DNA of 64,000 nt, taken from assembly GCF_042684265.1 (NCBI RefSeq), contig NZ_JBHULB010000007.1:496001-560000 (forward strand), written 5' to 3'. This DNA is from Croceitalea marina. GTDB lineage: Bacteria; Bacteroidota; Bacteroidia; Flavobacteriales; Flavobacteriaceae. Below, piece after piece: positions 1 through 7,176 of this stretch. How positions within the stretch are numbered: position 1 is the first letter of the stretch; every line of letters begins with the position of its first letter. The notes under the pieces were generated by a model, which was not told the DNA's origin, ran no database searches, and saw only the letters and a list, made by a program, of their open reading frames with translations. A program made the translations under genes and the position numbers.

Positions 1-628
1 ATATCTGAGGGCTCTTGTTTAAGTTTTTCTTCCATGCTTTATAGCCATAAATGGCAATAACCGTTAAAACTGCAAAAAGGATTGAACTAAAAATAAGACC
101 CTTATACCAATATAAGGGCACTGTTATAATATCACCAATAATCCAATACAACCAATTTTCTATTTTCTTTTTTGCCATTAGCCACATACCCACAAAGAAA
201 ATTGCTGTGGTAAAAGTATCTACATAAGCCGTCCACGTGTTATATCTATCGGTGAGGTAGTAAATCAGAAAGACAAAGAGCAATGCTCCTAGAAATAGAA
301 GAACCGACCATTTCTTTTCTTTAACCGTAGTTTTTGTTATTGGTATAAAGTGTGTATCGTCAACCTTTCGCGTCCAAAAATACCACCCTAGAATACTCAT
401 GGTAAAATAGTAAGCATTAATAAGCATATCCCCCAGCAGGCCATAGTAAATAAGTATATAAACGTACAACCCTGTAGCCATTAAGCCTGTGGGATATACC
501 AATATGTTTTCTCGTTTGGAATAGTATACACTTAGAATTGTAAAGACAACCCCTATCATTTCCAAGACAATTAAATGTGTAGGCGTGCTTTGGTATTGCG
601 CAAATAACCAATCAAAAATGTGGCTCAT
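1..628 (-). CDS. PnuC-family vitamin transporter (partial, C-terminus beyond left edge)
   Basis: Reading the minus strand from an ATG at 628 gives an open frame of 209 codons that runs off the left edge without a stop. The product is a multi-pass membrane protein with several hydrophobic helices and the W/Y-rich style of PnuC facilitators, including a C-terminal Trp-rich stretch ending in GYKAW near residue 200. PnuC proteins move nicotinamide riboside or, in the PnuT branch, thiamine. The start overlaps the thiamine-binding gene upstream by 17 bases, so the two are probably co-translated. That neighbour favours thiamine as substrate, but this is inference from context. A typical family member is about 200-230 residues, so little is missing. 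Confidence 0.75.
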   Translation of the reverse strand, partial: MSHIFDWLFAQYQSTPTHLIVLEMIGVVFTILSVYYSKRENILVYPTGLMATGLYVYILIYYGLLGDMLINAYYFTMSILGWYFWTRKVDDTHFIPITKTTVKEKKWSVLLFLGALLFVFLIYYLTDRYNTWTAYVDTFTTAIFFVGMWLMAKKKIENWLYWIIGDIITVPLYWYKGLIFSSILFAVLTVIAIYGYKAWKKNLNKSPQI

Positions 629-872
629 ATCCGCTACGATCAGATTTGACGATTTTCATGTACAAGAGCCCTTTATCCATTAATTCAAAGGCCTTCTCTA
701 TTTCTTTATTGAGCACTTTCATGACCTGCGAAAACTCACCAAATACCTGAGTGCTTAAAGGGTTCTCAAGAATGGTAAGCCCAGAAGCTCTAAGACTTTT
801 GATAAAATCAATGATATGGCTTTCAAAATCATCCTGTAACGGTGAAAATGTTAATTCGACTGATATATTCAT
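612..872 (-). CDS. thiamine-binding YkoF-like / MTH1187-family protein
   Basis: An 86-residue protein with the length and pattern of the COG0011 (MTH1187/YkoF-like) family: an N-terminal beta strand (ISVELTFSPL), a helix, then a strand with the family-typical NPLSTQVFGEF stretch, followed by a second helix. Members form small ferredoxin-like folds that bind thiamine or related ligands in the cytoplasm. It sits three bases after the phosphopantetheinyl transferase gene and overlaps the PnuC-like gene, so all three are likely one operon. The pairing with a PnuC protein suggests vitamin B1 handling. The exact ligand cannot be read from sequence. Confidence 0.7.
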   Translation of the reverse strand: MNISVELTFSPLQDDFESHIIDFIKSLRASGLTILENPLSTQVFGEFSQVMKVLNKEIEKAFELMDKGLLYMKIVKSDRSGYEPHF

Positions 873-875
873 GTT

Positions 876-1508
876 TTATTTTTTTAAAGCGTAAACACAA
901 GTAAAACTTTCCAATTCAAAAAAGAACACCTCAAAATCCGATTTTTTACCATCGTATAAAATTTCTGCTGTAGTTCTTTCATCATCAAGTGAAAAATCTT
1001 TTACATCAATGTGATTTAAAAAACTAAGCCCAGGTTGGGCGTAAATCTTGTATAGTGATTCTTTGGCTCCCCAAACAGTAGTAAGTTTTCTAACAATTGC
1101 TTCCGAATTGGCCAGTGTACTATATTCTTGAATAGGGGTGAATTTGTGGGCTATCCGAAGTATTTTATCCCGTTGTTTTTCAATATCGATACCTACCTCT
1201 TTATCTGAACTAACTATTATTGCGGTAAAATTATGTGAATGCGTAATAGAAATATGCTTTCCATCAACTAGATGAGGCTTTCCAAACTCATTGTAAAATA
1301 AGTCTTTATCCTCATAATTTGCCAGTTTGAGCAAGTGCCTAATACTTAAGAATGCCCTTCGGTGCATTTTAGATTTCATGCCCAGCATTCTTTCTTGACA
1401 GTGCTTCGTAAGCACTACGTCTTTAAAAAGTTCGGCCTCCGATTCAATGACCTTCCAAATATAAACTTGAGTAGCTTGTGAAACTGTTATGGTTTTGTAA
1501 ATGGGCAC
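876..1508 (-). CDS. 4'-phosphopantetheinyl transferase (Sfp-type)
   Basis: A 210-residue protein that would transfer phosphopantetheine from CoA to carrier proteins. The Sfp/AcpT signatures are present in order: GKPHL at 76-80, the ISITHS stretch at 86-91, the magnesium-binding GIDIE at 106-110, and WGAKESLYK at 146-154. The length matches the single-domain Sfp group. The frame begins at a GTG (1506-1508) with no better ATG, and transcription diverges from ahcY across about 70 bases. It heads the short minus-strand group with the thiamine-binding protein and the PnuC-like transporter, which has no obvious functional tie to it. Confidence 0.88.
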   Translation of the reverse strand: MPIYKTITVSQATQVYIWKVIESEAELFKDVVLTKHCQERMLGMKSKMHRRAFLSIRHLLKLANYEDKDLFYNEFGKPHLVDGKHISITHSHNFTAIIVSSDKEVGIDIEKQRDKILRIAHKFTPIQEYSTLANSEAIVRKLTTVWGAKESLYKIYAQPGLSFLNHIDVKDFSLDDERTTAEILYDGKKSDFEVFFFELESFTCVYALKK

Positions 1509-1529
1509 AACTAAAGTTAAGTGATTTCG

Positions 1530-1537
1530 TATCTTTG
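1530..1537 (+). promoter_or_regulatory. Bacteroidota -7 box for ahcY
   Basis: TATCTTTG fits the TAnnTTTG consensus of the primary sigma factor in this phylum. It lies 40 bases upstream of the ahcY ATG, leaving a leader of roughly 35 bases. I see no convincing -33 element. Confidence 0.6.
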
Positions 1538-1577
1538 CACACTAAATATAAGCTACGAAAGTAAATAGAAAATAATT

Positions 1578-2894
1578 ATGAGCACAAAAACAATTCCGTT
1601 TGTACCATTCAAAGTAAAGGATGTTTCTCTTGCCGACTGGGGAAGAAAAGAAATTGAACTTGCCGAAGCAGAAATGCCAGGCTTAATGGCCTTACGTGAA
1701 GAATATAAAAATGAGCAACCCCTAAAAGGTGCCAGAATTGCCGGATGTTTACATATGACCATACAGACCGCAGTACTTATAGAGACCTTGGTTGCTTTAG
1801 GAGCGGATGTAACTTGGAGTTCTTGTAATATATTCTCTACCCAAGATCAAGCTGCCGCAGCGATAGCTGCTGCTGGCATACCCGTGTATGCTTGGAAAGG
1901 TATGAATGAAGAAGAGTTTGATTGGTGTATTGAACAAACCCTGTTTTTTGGGGAAGACAGACAGCCATTGAACATGATTTTAGATGATGGTGGCGATTTG
2001 ACCAATATGGTTCTAGACAAGTATCCTGAGCTTGCGGCAGGAATCAAAGGCCTTTCTGAAGAGACCACAACTGGTGTTCATAGGCTTTATGAAAGAGTGA
2101 AAAAAGGGACATTGCCTATGCCAGCGATTAACGTAAACGACTCAGTTACCAAATCAAAATTTGACAATAAATATGGTTGTAAAGAAAGTGCGGTGGATGC
2201 TATACGTCGTGCGACCGATACCATGCTTGCTGGCAAAAAAGTTGTCGTAGCCGGTTATGGCGATGTTGGTAAAGGAACCGCTGCTTCTTTCAAAGGAGCT
2301 GGGGCAATAGTTACCGTAACAGAAATTGACCCAATTTGTGCTTTACAAGCGTGTATGGACGGTTTTGAGGTTAAGAAGTTGGAGACCGTTATCAGCAAAG
2401 CTGATATCGTAATTACGACCACCGGCAATAAAGACATCATACGTGAGGAACATTTTAGAGCTCTTAAAGACAAAGCCATTGTTTGTAATATCGGTCATTT
2501 TGATAACGAAATCGATATGGCTTGGCTTAACGGGGCATATGGAAATACAAAGGATGAAATTAAGCCTCAAGTAGACAAATACACCATTGATGGTAAAGAT
2601 CTTATTGTTTTAGCAGAAGGGCGTTTGGTAAACTTAGGTTGCGCTACGGGGCACCCAAGTTTTGTAATGAGCAATTCTTTTACGAACCAAACTCTGGCAC
2701 AAATAGAACTTTGGAAAAACAGTGCAAATTACGAGAACGATGTTTATATGCTACCTAAGCATTTAGATGAAAAAGTTGCAAAATTACACTTGGCTCGTTT
2801 AGGAGCAGAATTGACCGAATTAAAACAAGAACAGGCCGAATATATTGGGGTAACCGTCGAGGGGCCTTACAAACCAGAATATTACAGATACTAA
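1578..2894 (+). CDS. ahcY: adenosylhomocysteinase
   Basis: A 438-residue cytoplasmic enzyme that hydrolyses S-adenosylhomocysteine to adenosine and homocysteine using bound NAD, completing the methylation cycle. Visible family marks are the substrate-binding CLHM at 57-60, DDGGD at 136-140, the NVNDSVTKSKFDN block at 185-197 carrying the catalytic Lys and Asp, the NAD-binding GYGDVGKG at 226-233, and the C-terminal KPEYYRY that reaches into the neighbouring subunit's NAD site. The length is normal for a bacterial form. It has its own promoter box at 1530-1537 and a terminator just after the stop, so it is probably monocistronic. Confidence 0.97.
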   Translation: MSTKTIPFVPFKVKDVSLADWGRKEIELAEAEMPGLMALREEYKNEQPLKGARIAGCLHMTIQTAVLIETLVALGADVTWSSCNIFSTQDQAAAAIAAAGIPVYAWKGMNEEEFDWCIEQTLFFGEDRQPLNMILDDGGDLTNMVLDKYPELAAGIKGLSEETTTGVHRLYERVKKGTLPMPAINVNDSVTKSKFDNKYGCKESAVDAIRRATDTMLAGKKVVVAGYGDVGKGTAASFKGAGAIVTVTEIDPICALQACMDGFEVKKLETVISKADIVITTTGNKDIIREEHFRALKDKAIVCNIGHFDNEIDMAWLNGAYGNTKDEIKPQVDKYTIDGKDLIVLAEGRLVNLGCATGHPSFVMSNSFTNQTLAQIELWKNSANYENDVYMLPKHLDEKVAKLHLARLGAELTELKQEQAEYIGVTVEGPYKPEYYRY

Positions 2895-2913
2895 ATCAGC
2901 ATAAATTTTAAGA

Positions 2914-2946
2914 TAAGCCCTTACTTAGTGTAAGGGTTTATTTTTT
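2914..2946 (+). terminator. intrinsic terminator after ahcY
   Basis: CCCTTAC and GTAAGGG form a 7-bp stem around TTAGT, followed by a T-rich run. It starts about 20 bases after the ahcY stop. Confidence 0.75.
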
Positions 2947-2974
2947 GAAAACACTTTACAAACCAATCATAAGA

Positions 2975-4078
2975 ATGCACATTATTTTAACCGGAGCTAC
3001 AGGAACCTTAGGGTCGCAGATATTCTTTTCAATACTTGAAAGTAGATTTGATACTCTGGAAAAAATTTACCTGATTGTCCGAAAGAAAAATTCAAGCTCC
3101 CCTCAAACTCGTATTAATAATATATTGGAGAGTCCTGTTGTTTCAGATTTTATCCGAGAACATAGAATAGCAATATCTAAAAAGGTTGAAGTTGTTGATG
3201 CGGAGAAGTTTTTAGAACCGCAGACTTTTATTGATGAAACTAAGAAGTATCATTTTATTCATTCTGCAGGTTTCGTAAACCTTTCTGTGGACCCAAATAG
3301 CAAAGAAGAAATTTTTAAGGAAAATCTTACGCTCACCAAACACATTTTCTTGGCCTACAAGAGCTACCTTTCTAAATTTATTTACATAAGTACCGCGTTT
3401 TCTATAGGTAAATTAGAAGGCTTTTTAAGCAACAATTACGTTGATACCGAACAAAACGAGTATCGCAATTTTTACGAAGCTTCAAAACACGCAGCAGAAA
3501 AGTATTTGGTAAAAGCTGGTGAAGAAGCAGAAATACCTATTCAAATATTAAGACCAAGTGTTCTTGGTGGCAATATTATGGGCAATCCGAATTTCTTTAT
3601 CTCGAAGTATATGGTTTTCTATCTGTTCGCAAAGTTTTTTCATAGAAATACCTCATCGGATTTTATTCGGATTCAAGCCAATAAGGATAGTCTGTTGAAC
3701 ATTATTCCAACTGATTACGCCGCCAAAGTAATTGCCAAGGTTTTTGATACTACAGTACAACAATTAAATATTGTAAACTCAGCCGGCACAAACATTTTTA
3801 ATGGTATTACCAAGATTTTAGAAACAGTTGACTTTAGAAATTTTAAGCTAACCCAAGAGCTTGTAACTACTGCTTCTGAATTTGAAAACACTTTAGAAAA
3901 GTTCTATTATAAAACCATTGGAGTGCATTTAACCCCATATTTAACTTCATTGCCTCAAGAATGGGATACCACTTTATTAGAAAGTATTTTACCTATTCCA
4001 AAATATAACTTAGAAGATTATCTGGTGTCTACTGTCGAGTTTGCAAAAACCAATGGGTTTCGTAACCAGCGGTGGTAA
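2975..4078 (+). CDS. NAD(P)-binding SDR-family reductase (thioester-reductase / male-sterility-like)
   Basis: A 367-residue extended short-chain dehydrogenase. It opens with the Rossmann motif GATGTLG at 7-13, followed by a strand ending in VRKKN, and has the catalytic pair Y167 and K171 in YEASK. Its build (large Rossmann domain with a variable C-terminal substrate domain) resembles the NAD_binding_4 group that reduces acyl thioesters, but the substrate is not readable. I chose the ATG at 2975 because it places the Rossmann strand at the N-terminus; a TTG at 2945 in the same frame lies in the tail of the ahcY terminator. It converges on rpmA. Confidence 0.7.
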   Translation: MHIILTGATGTLGSQIFFSILESRFDTLEKIYLIVRKKNSSSPQTRINNILESPVVSDFIREHRIAISKKVEVVDAEKFLEPQTFIDETKKYHFIHSAGFVNLSVDPNSKEEIFKENLTLTKHIFLAYKSYLSKFIYISTAFSIGKLEGFLSNNYVDTEQNEYRNFYEASKHAAEKYLVKAGEEAEIPIQILRPSVLGGNIMGNPNFFISKYMVFYLFAKFFHRNTSSDFIRIQANKDSLLNIIPTDYAAKVIAKVFDTTVQQLNIVNSAGTNIFNGITKILETVDFRNFKLTQELVTTASEFENTLEKFYYKTIGVHLTPYLTSLPQEWDTTLLESILPIPKYNLEDYLVSTVEFAKTNGFRNQRW

Positions 4079-4096
4079 ATAATTCTTAAAAAAATA

Positions 4097-4122
4097 AAAC
4101 CCCCACTTAAAAGTGAGGGTTT
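4097..4122. terminator. bidirectional terminator between the reductase and rpmA
   Basis: An AAACCC-CACTT arm pairs with AAGTG-GGGTTT with one internal mismatch, with A/T-rich runs on both sides. It serves the converging genes at 2975-4078 and 4146-4406. Confidence 0.7.
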
Positions 4123-4145
4123 AATAATTTTATAGAACGTAAAAT

Positions 4146-4406
4146 CTAAGCCTCAAAAGGCTCTATGGAGACGAAAGACTTTCCGCCAGCTTTTTTCTCA
4201 AACTTTACCAAGCCATCAACTCTGGCATGTAATGTGTGGTCTTTCCCAGCGTAAACGTTCTCACCTGGGTTATGTTTTGTTCCGCGTTGTCTAACAATAA
4301 TGTTACCAGCGATGGCAGCTTGACCACCAAAAATCTTAACACCTAATCGTTTCGATTCTGATTCTCTACCGTTTTTAGAACTACCTACACCTTTTTTATG
4401 TGCCAT
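4146..4406 (-). CDS. rpmA: 50S ribosomal protein L27
   Basis: An 86-residue basic protein that starts MAHKKGVGSSKNGRES and continues with the conserved LGVKIFGGQAAIAGNIIVRQRGT block. L27 reaches the peptidyl-transferase centre through its N-terminal tail. The mature-type N-terminus (no Firmicutes-style cleaved extension) and the length are standard. It lies 43 bases after rplU, the usual L21-L27 operon order. Confidence 0.98.
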   Translation of the reverse strand: MAHKKGVGSSKNGRESESKRLGVKIFGGQAAIAGNIIVRQRGTKHNPGENVYAGKDHTLHARVDGLVKFEKKAGGKSFVSIEPFEA

Positions 4407-4449
4407 AATTATAAGGTTTTAATTTTTTATATAATTAATGGTAATGCAA

Positions 4450-5124
4450 TTATGCCTTACCACCGTCTAATTCGTCTTGCCATTTCTTTAACTCGTCCCA
4501 CTTACCATCAGCAGCTAATTTTGCTTGTGCTGGCCAAGTATCGGTTACGTGATTTCCACGAACTTCGGCGATGATTTCAGAAATTTTTGCCGGTTTAGCT
4601 TTTGCCAAGTCAGCGAAAGTGGCGATACCCGCTTCAATTAAAGTTGAAGCAATCTTCGGGCCTATACCTTCAATTTTCTTTAAATCATCAGCTTTAGCTT
4701 TTGCAGGTGCCTTTTTAGCAGGAGCTGCTTTTGGTGCTGCTTCCTTTTTAGGGGCCGCTGCTTTCTTTGGCGCCTCAGCCTTAGCTTTTGCCGGAGCTGC
4801 TTTTTTAGCTCCTTTAGCGACAATACTCTCAACAATAATTTCTGTTAAAGACTGTCTGTGACCATTCTTTACTCTGTAACCTTTACGTCTTTTCTTTTTA
4901 AAGACGATTACTTTATCACCTCTAAGGTGCTTTACGACTTTGGCTTCTACAGCCGCACCGTCTATGACTGGGGCGCCAACAGTTACGTTACCGTTATCAT
5001 CTAAAAGAAGGACTTTGTCAAAAGTAACTTTCTTACCTTCTTCTGTTTGTATGCGGTGAACGTACACTTTCTGGTCTTTTGCAACCTTAAATTGCTGCCC
5101 TGCCATCTCTACAATTGCGTACAT
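4450..5124 (-). CDS. rplU: 50S ribosomal protein L21 with C-terminal helix-hairpin-helix extension
   Basis: Residues 1-103 are an ordinary L21 (MYAIVEMAGQQFKV start, KKRRKGYRVKNGHRQ near 77-91). The protein then continues through an Ala/Lys/Pro linker (about 105-146) into a roughly 75-residue tail containing a helix-hairpin-helix motif, IEGIGPKIAS at 151-160. The total of 224 residues is about twice a normal L21. Such tails are known on L21 in many Bacteroidota; what the tail binds is not known to me. Its promoter box is at 5175-5182 and rpmA follows. Confidence 0.95.
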   Translation of the reverse strand: MYAIVEMAGQQFKVAKDQKVYVHRIQTEEGKKVTFDKVLLLDDNGNVTVGAPVIDGAAVEAKVVKHLRGDKVIVFKKKRRKGYRVKNGHRQSLTEIIVESIVAKGAKKAAPAKAKAEAPKKAAAPKKEAAPKAAPAKKAPAKAKADDLKKIEGIGPKIASTLIEAGIATFADLAKAKPAKISEIIAEVRGNHVTDTWPAQAKLAADGKWDELKKWQDELDGGKA

Positions 5125-5174
5125 AATGCGTTGAATTAAATTATTTTAACCACTACTTTCACAAATAGCGGGTG

Positions 5175-5182
5175 CAAATATA
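5175..5182 (-). promoter_or_regulatory. -7 box for rplU-rpmA
   Basis: On the minus strand this reads TATATTTG, matching TAnnTTTG, 50 bases upstream of the rplU ATG. Confidence 0.6.
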
Positions 5183-5228
5183 CTGCTAATTCATTAATCT
5201 ACAAGGTTTTTTTAAGCAATTGCGGCAA

Positions 5229-5675
5229 TTATTTTTTTAAATTATTCGATGTTTTAAAAAGTTGCATAAAAGTGAGGGTAAGCACAATAGAAGTAGCCAC
5301 TCCCATTATTGCAACGGTAAAGAATACTATTCCTTTAAAATTACCATAATCCTTGTTCCAAACTTGAGATAATTCCTCTAAAAAAGAACTATTCAATTCC
5401 GTTGAATAGAATGCGAAGAAAATAGTGAAAAGAGCAGTCGCCACAGCCCCGGTAGTAACTCCGGCCTTAAAACCACTACCGTAATTAAAACCATTACCCT
5501 CTCGTAGCTTCACAATCTTAAGGGTCTCATAAATACCAAATCCAGTAATTACCCCATTAAATAGGCTAAAAAAAACGTTAGTATGCTTTCCTAATAAAGA
5601 GAGTATCAAAAAGTAAGCGATTAGAACGGCGCTGGTGACTATACCAAAACGGATGGGTAATGTTAAATTTTTCAT
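5229..5675 (-). CDS. small membrane protein, DUF4199-like
   Basis: A 148-residue protein with four predicted hydrophobic helices (about 8-28, 33-52, 72-94 and 115-140). It carries a polar loop KLREGNGFNYGSGFKAG between helices 2 and 3, which is the recognisable part of the flavobacterial DUF4199 family. The function is unknown. It is transcribed away from the M16 peptidase genes and separated from rplU by about 100 bases, so it is probably expressed alone. Confidence 0.65.
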   Translation of the reverse strand: MKNLTLPIRFGIVTSAVLIAYFLILSLLGKHTNVFFSLFNGVITGFGIYETLKIVKLREGNGFNYGSGFKAGVTTGAVATALFTIFFAFYSTELNSSFLEELSQVWNKDYGNFKGIVFFTVAIMGVATSIVLTLTFMQLFKTSNNLKK

Positions 5676-5841
5676 TTCTCAAATTTTTTGGATGGAGTAA
5701 TAAGTTACGGAATTATTACAAAAATTCTTGTTAAAACGATTGTCCTTTTCGATCCTAACTTTTAAAAAATTTATATTCGTGTAACACTTTTGAATATCAA
5801 TAGACTAATTCACGGTAACATTAAATTCTAAACACTAGAAA

Positions 5842-7164
5842 ATGAAGAAATTATCCTTTTTATCCTTTTTTATGCTTGCTTCGATAGGGCTACTTTCTGC
5901 TCAGGAAGTTGCCTATGAAGAGTATGATCTAGACAATGGTTTGCATGTAATATTGCATCAAGACAACGGAGCCCCGGTTGTAACTACCTCGGTAATGTAC
6001 CACGTTGGTGGTAAAGACAGAACCGAAGGTAGAACGGGTTTTGCCCACTTCTTTGAACACTTACTTTTTGAGGGTACTAAAAATATTGAACGAGGCAAGT
6101 GGTTTGAAATAGTTTCTTCGAATGGAGGAACAAATAATGCGAACACTTCGCAAGACAGAACCTATTATTATGAAGTTTTTCCTTCTAACAACTTAAAGTT
6201 AGGTTTATGGCTAGAGTCTGAACGTATGCTTCACCCAGTAATAGACCAAAAAGGTGTAGATACACAGCAGGAAGTTGTGAAAGAAGAAAAAAGACTGCGA
6301 TATGATAATTCACCTTATGGCCAATTATTACCTGTTTTGGGTAAAAATTTGTTCGAAGTACATCCATACAAAGACCCTAACATTGGGTACATGAAGGACT
6401 TAGATGCTGCTACTCTTGAAGATGTAAAAGCGTACAATAAGAAGTATTATGTACCAAACAACGCAGTTTTAGTAGTTGCGGGTGATATTGATATTGCTGA
6501 AACAAAAAAATTGGTTTCAGATTATTTCGGAGATATCCCAAGAGGCGAAGATGTTGTTCGTAATTATCCTAAAGAACAACCGATTACAGAACAAAAGATA
6601 ACTACTGCCTATGATGCCAACATTCAAATACCGGCAATTGGCATGGCTTACAGAACACCCGGTTTCGCTGAGCGTGATGCTTATGTATTAGAGATGATAT
6701 CGACCTATCTCAGTGATGGTAAGAGTTCTAAATTATACAAAAAGATTGTAGACGATCAAAAACAAGCCTTGCAGGTAGGGGCATTTAATATAGCCCAACA
6801 AGATTATGGCATGTACCTTGTTTTTGCCTTACCTGTTGGTGAAACAAGCTTAGAAGTTCTTCAAGAAGAAATGGAAGAAGAGGTCGCACTGGTTAGAGAT
6901 AATCTAATTTCTGAAAAAGACTACCAAAAACTGCAAAACAAGTTTGAAAATAACTTTGTAAACTCAAACTCAAGCGTAGAAGGTATTGCTGGTTCTTTGG
7001 CAACCTATCATATGCTTTATGGCGACACAAGTCTTATCAATAAAGAGATAGAAATTTATCGTTCGATTACACGAGAAGAGATAAAAGAGGTAGCAACTAA
7101 GTATTTGAAACCAAATCAGAGTGTTATTATTAACTATCTGCCAGGAGAAAAAACAGAATTTTAA
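5842..7164 (+). CDS. M16-family zinc metallopeptidase (catalytic subunit)
   Basis: A 440-residue exported protein with a signal peptide ending at ...LLSA-QE (about residue 20). The inverted zinc motif HFFEH is at 69-73 and the third zinc ligand falls in the VVKEEKR stretch at 145-151, the spacing expected for M16. The length is that of a half-size peptidase which needs a partner. The next gene, 12 bases downstream, encodes a related protein without HxxEH, so the two probably form a heterodimer in the periplasm that degrades peptides. The substrate is unknown. Confidence 0.92.
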   Translation: MKKLSFLSFFMLASIGLLSAQEVAYEEYDLDNGLHVILHQDNGAPVVTTSVMYHVGGKDRTEGRTGFAHFFEHLLFEGTKNIERGKWFEIVSSNGGTNNANTSQDRTYYYEVFPSNNLKLGLWLESERMLHPVIDQKGVDTQQEVVKEEKRLRYDNSPYGQLLPVLGKNLFEVHPYKDPNIGYMKDLDAATLEDVKAYNKKYYVPNNAVLVVAGDIDIAETKKLVSDYFGDIPRGEDVVRNYPKEQPITEQKITTAYDANIQIPAIGMAYRTPGFAERDAYVLEMISTYLSDGKSSKLYKKIVDDQKQALQVGAFNIAQQDYGMYLVFALPVGETSLEVLQEEMEEEVALVRDNLISEKDYQKLQNKFENNFVNSNSSVEGIAGSLATYHMLYGDTSLINKEIEIYRSITREEIKEVATKYLKPNQSVIINYLPGEKTEF

Positions 7165-7176
7165 GAAAAAATCGCA

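Noticed and set aside
629..1577. TPP riboswitch upstream of the thiamine-related genes
   Set aside because: The upstream DNA is PPTase coding sequence and a 70-base divergent gap. No riboswitch-like conserved elements were found.
4571..4861. Plus-strand open frame rich in Ala and Phe
   Set aside because: It is the antisense shadow of the Ala/Lys/Pro linker of L21 and has no independent signal.
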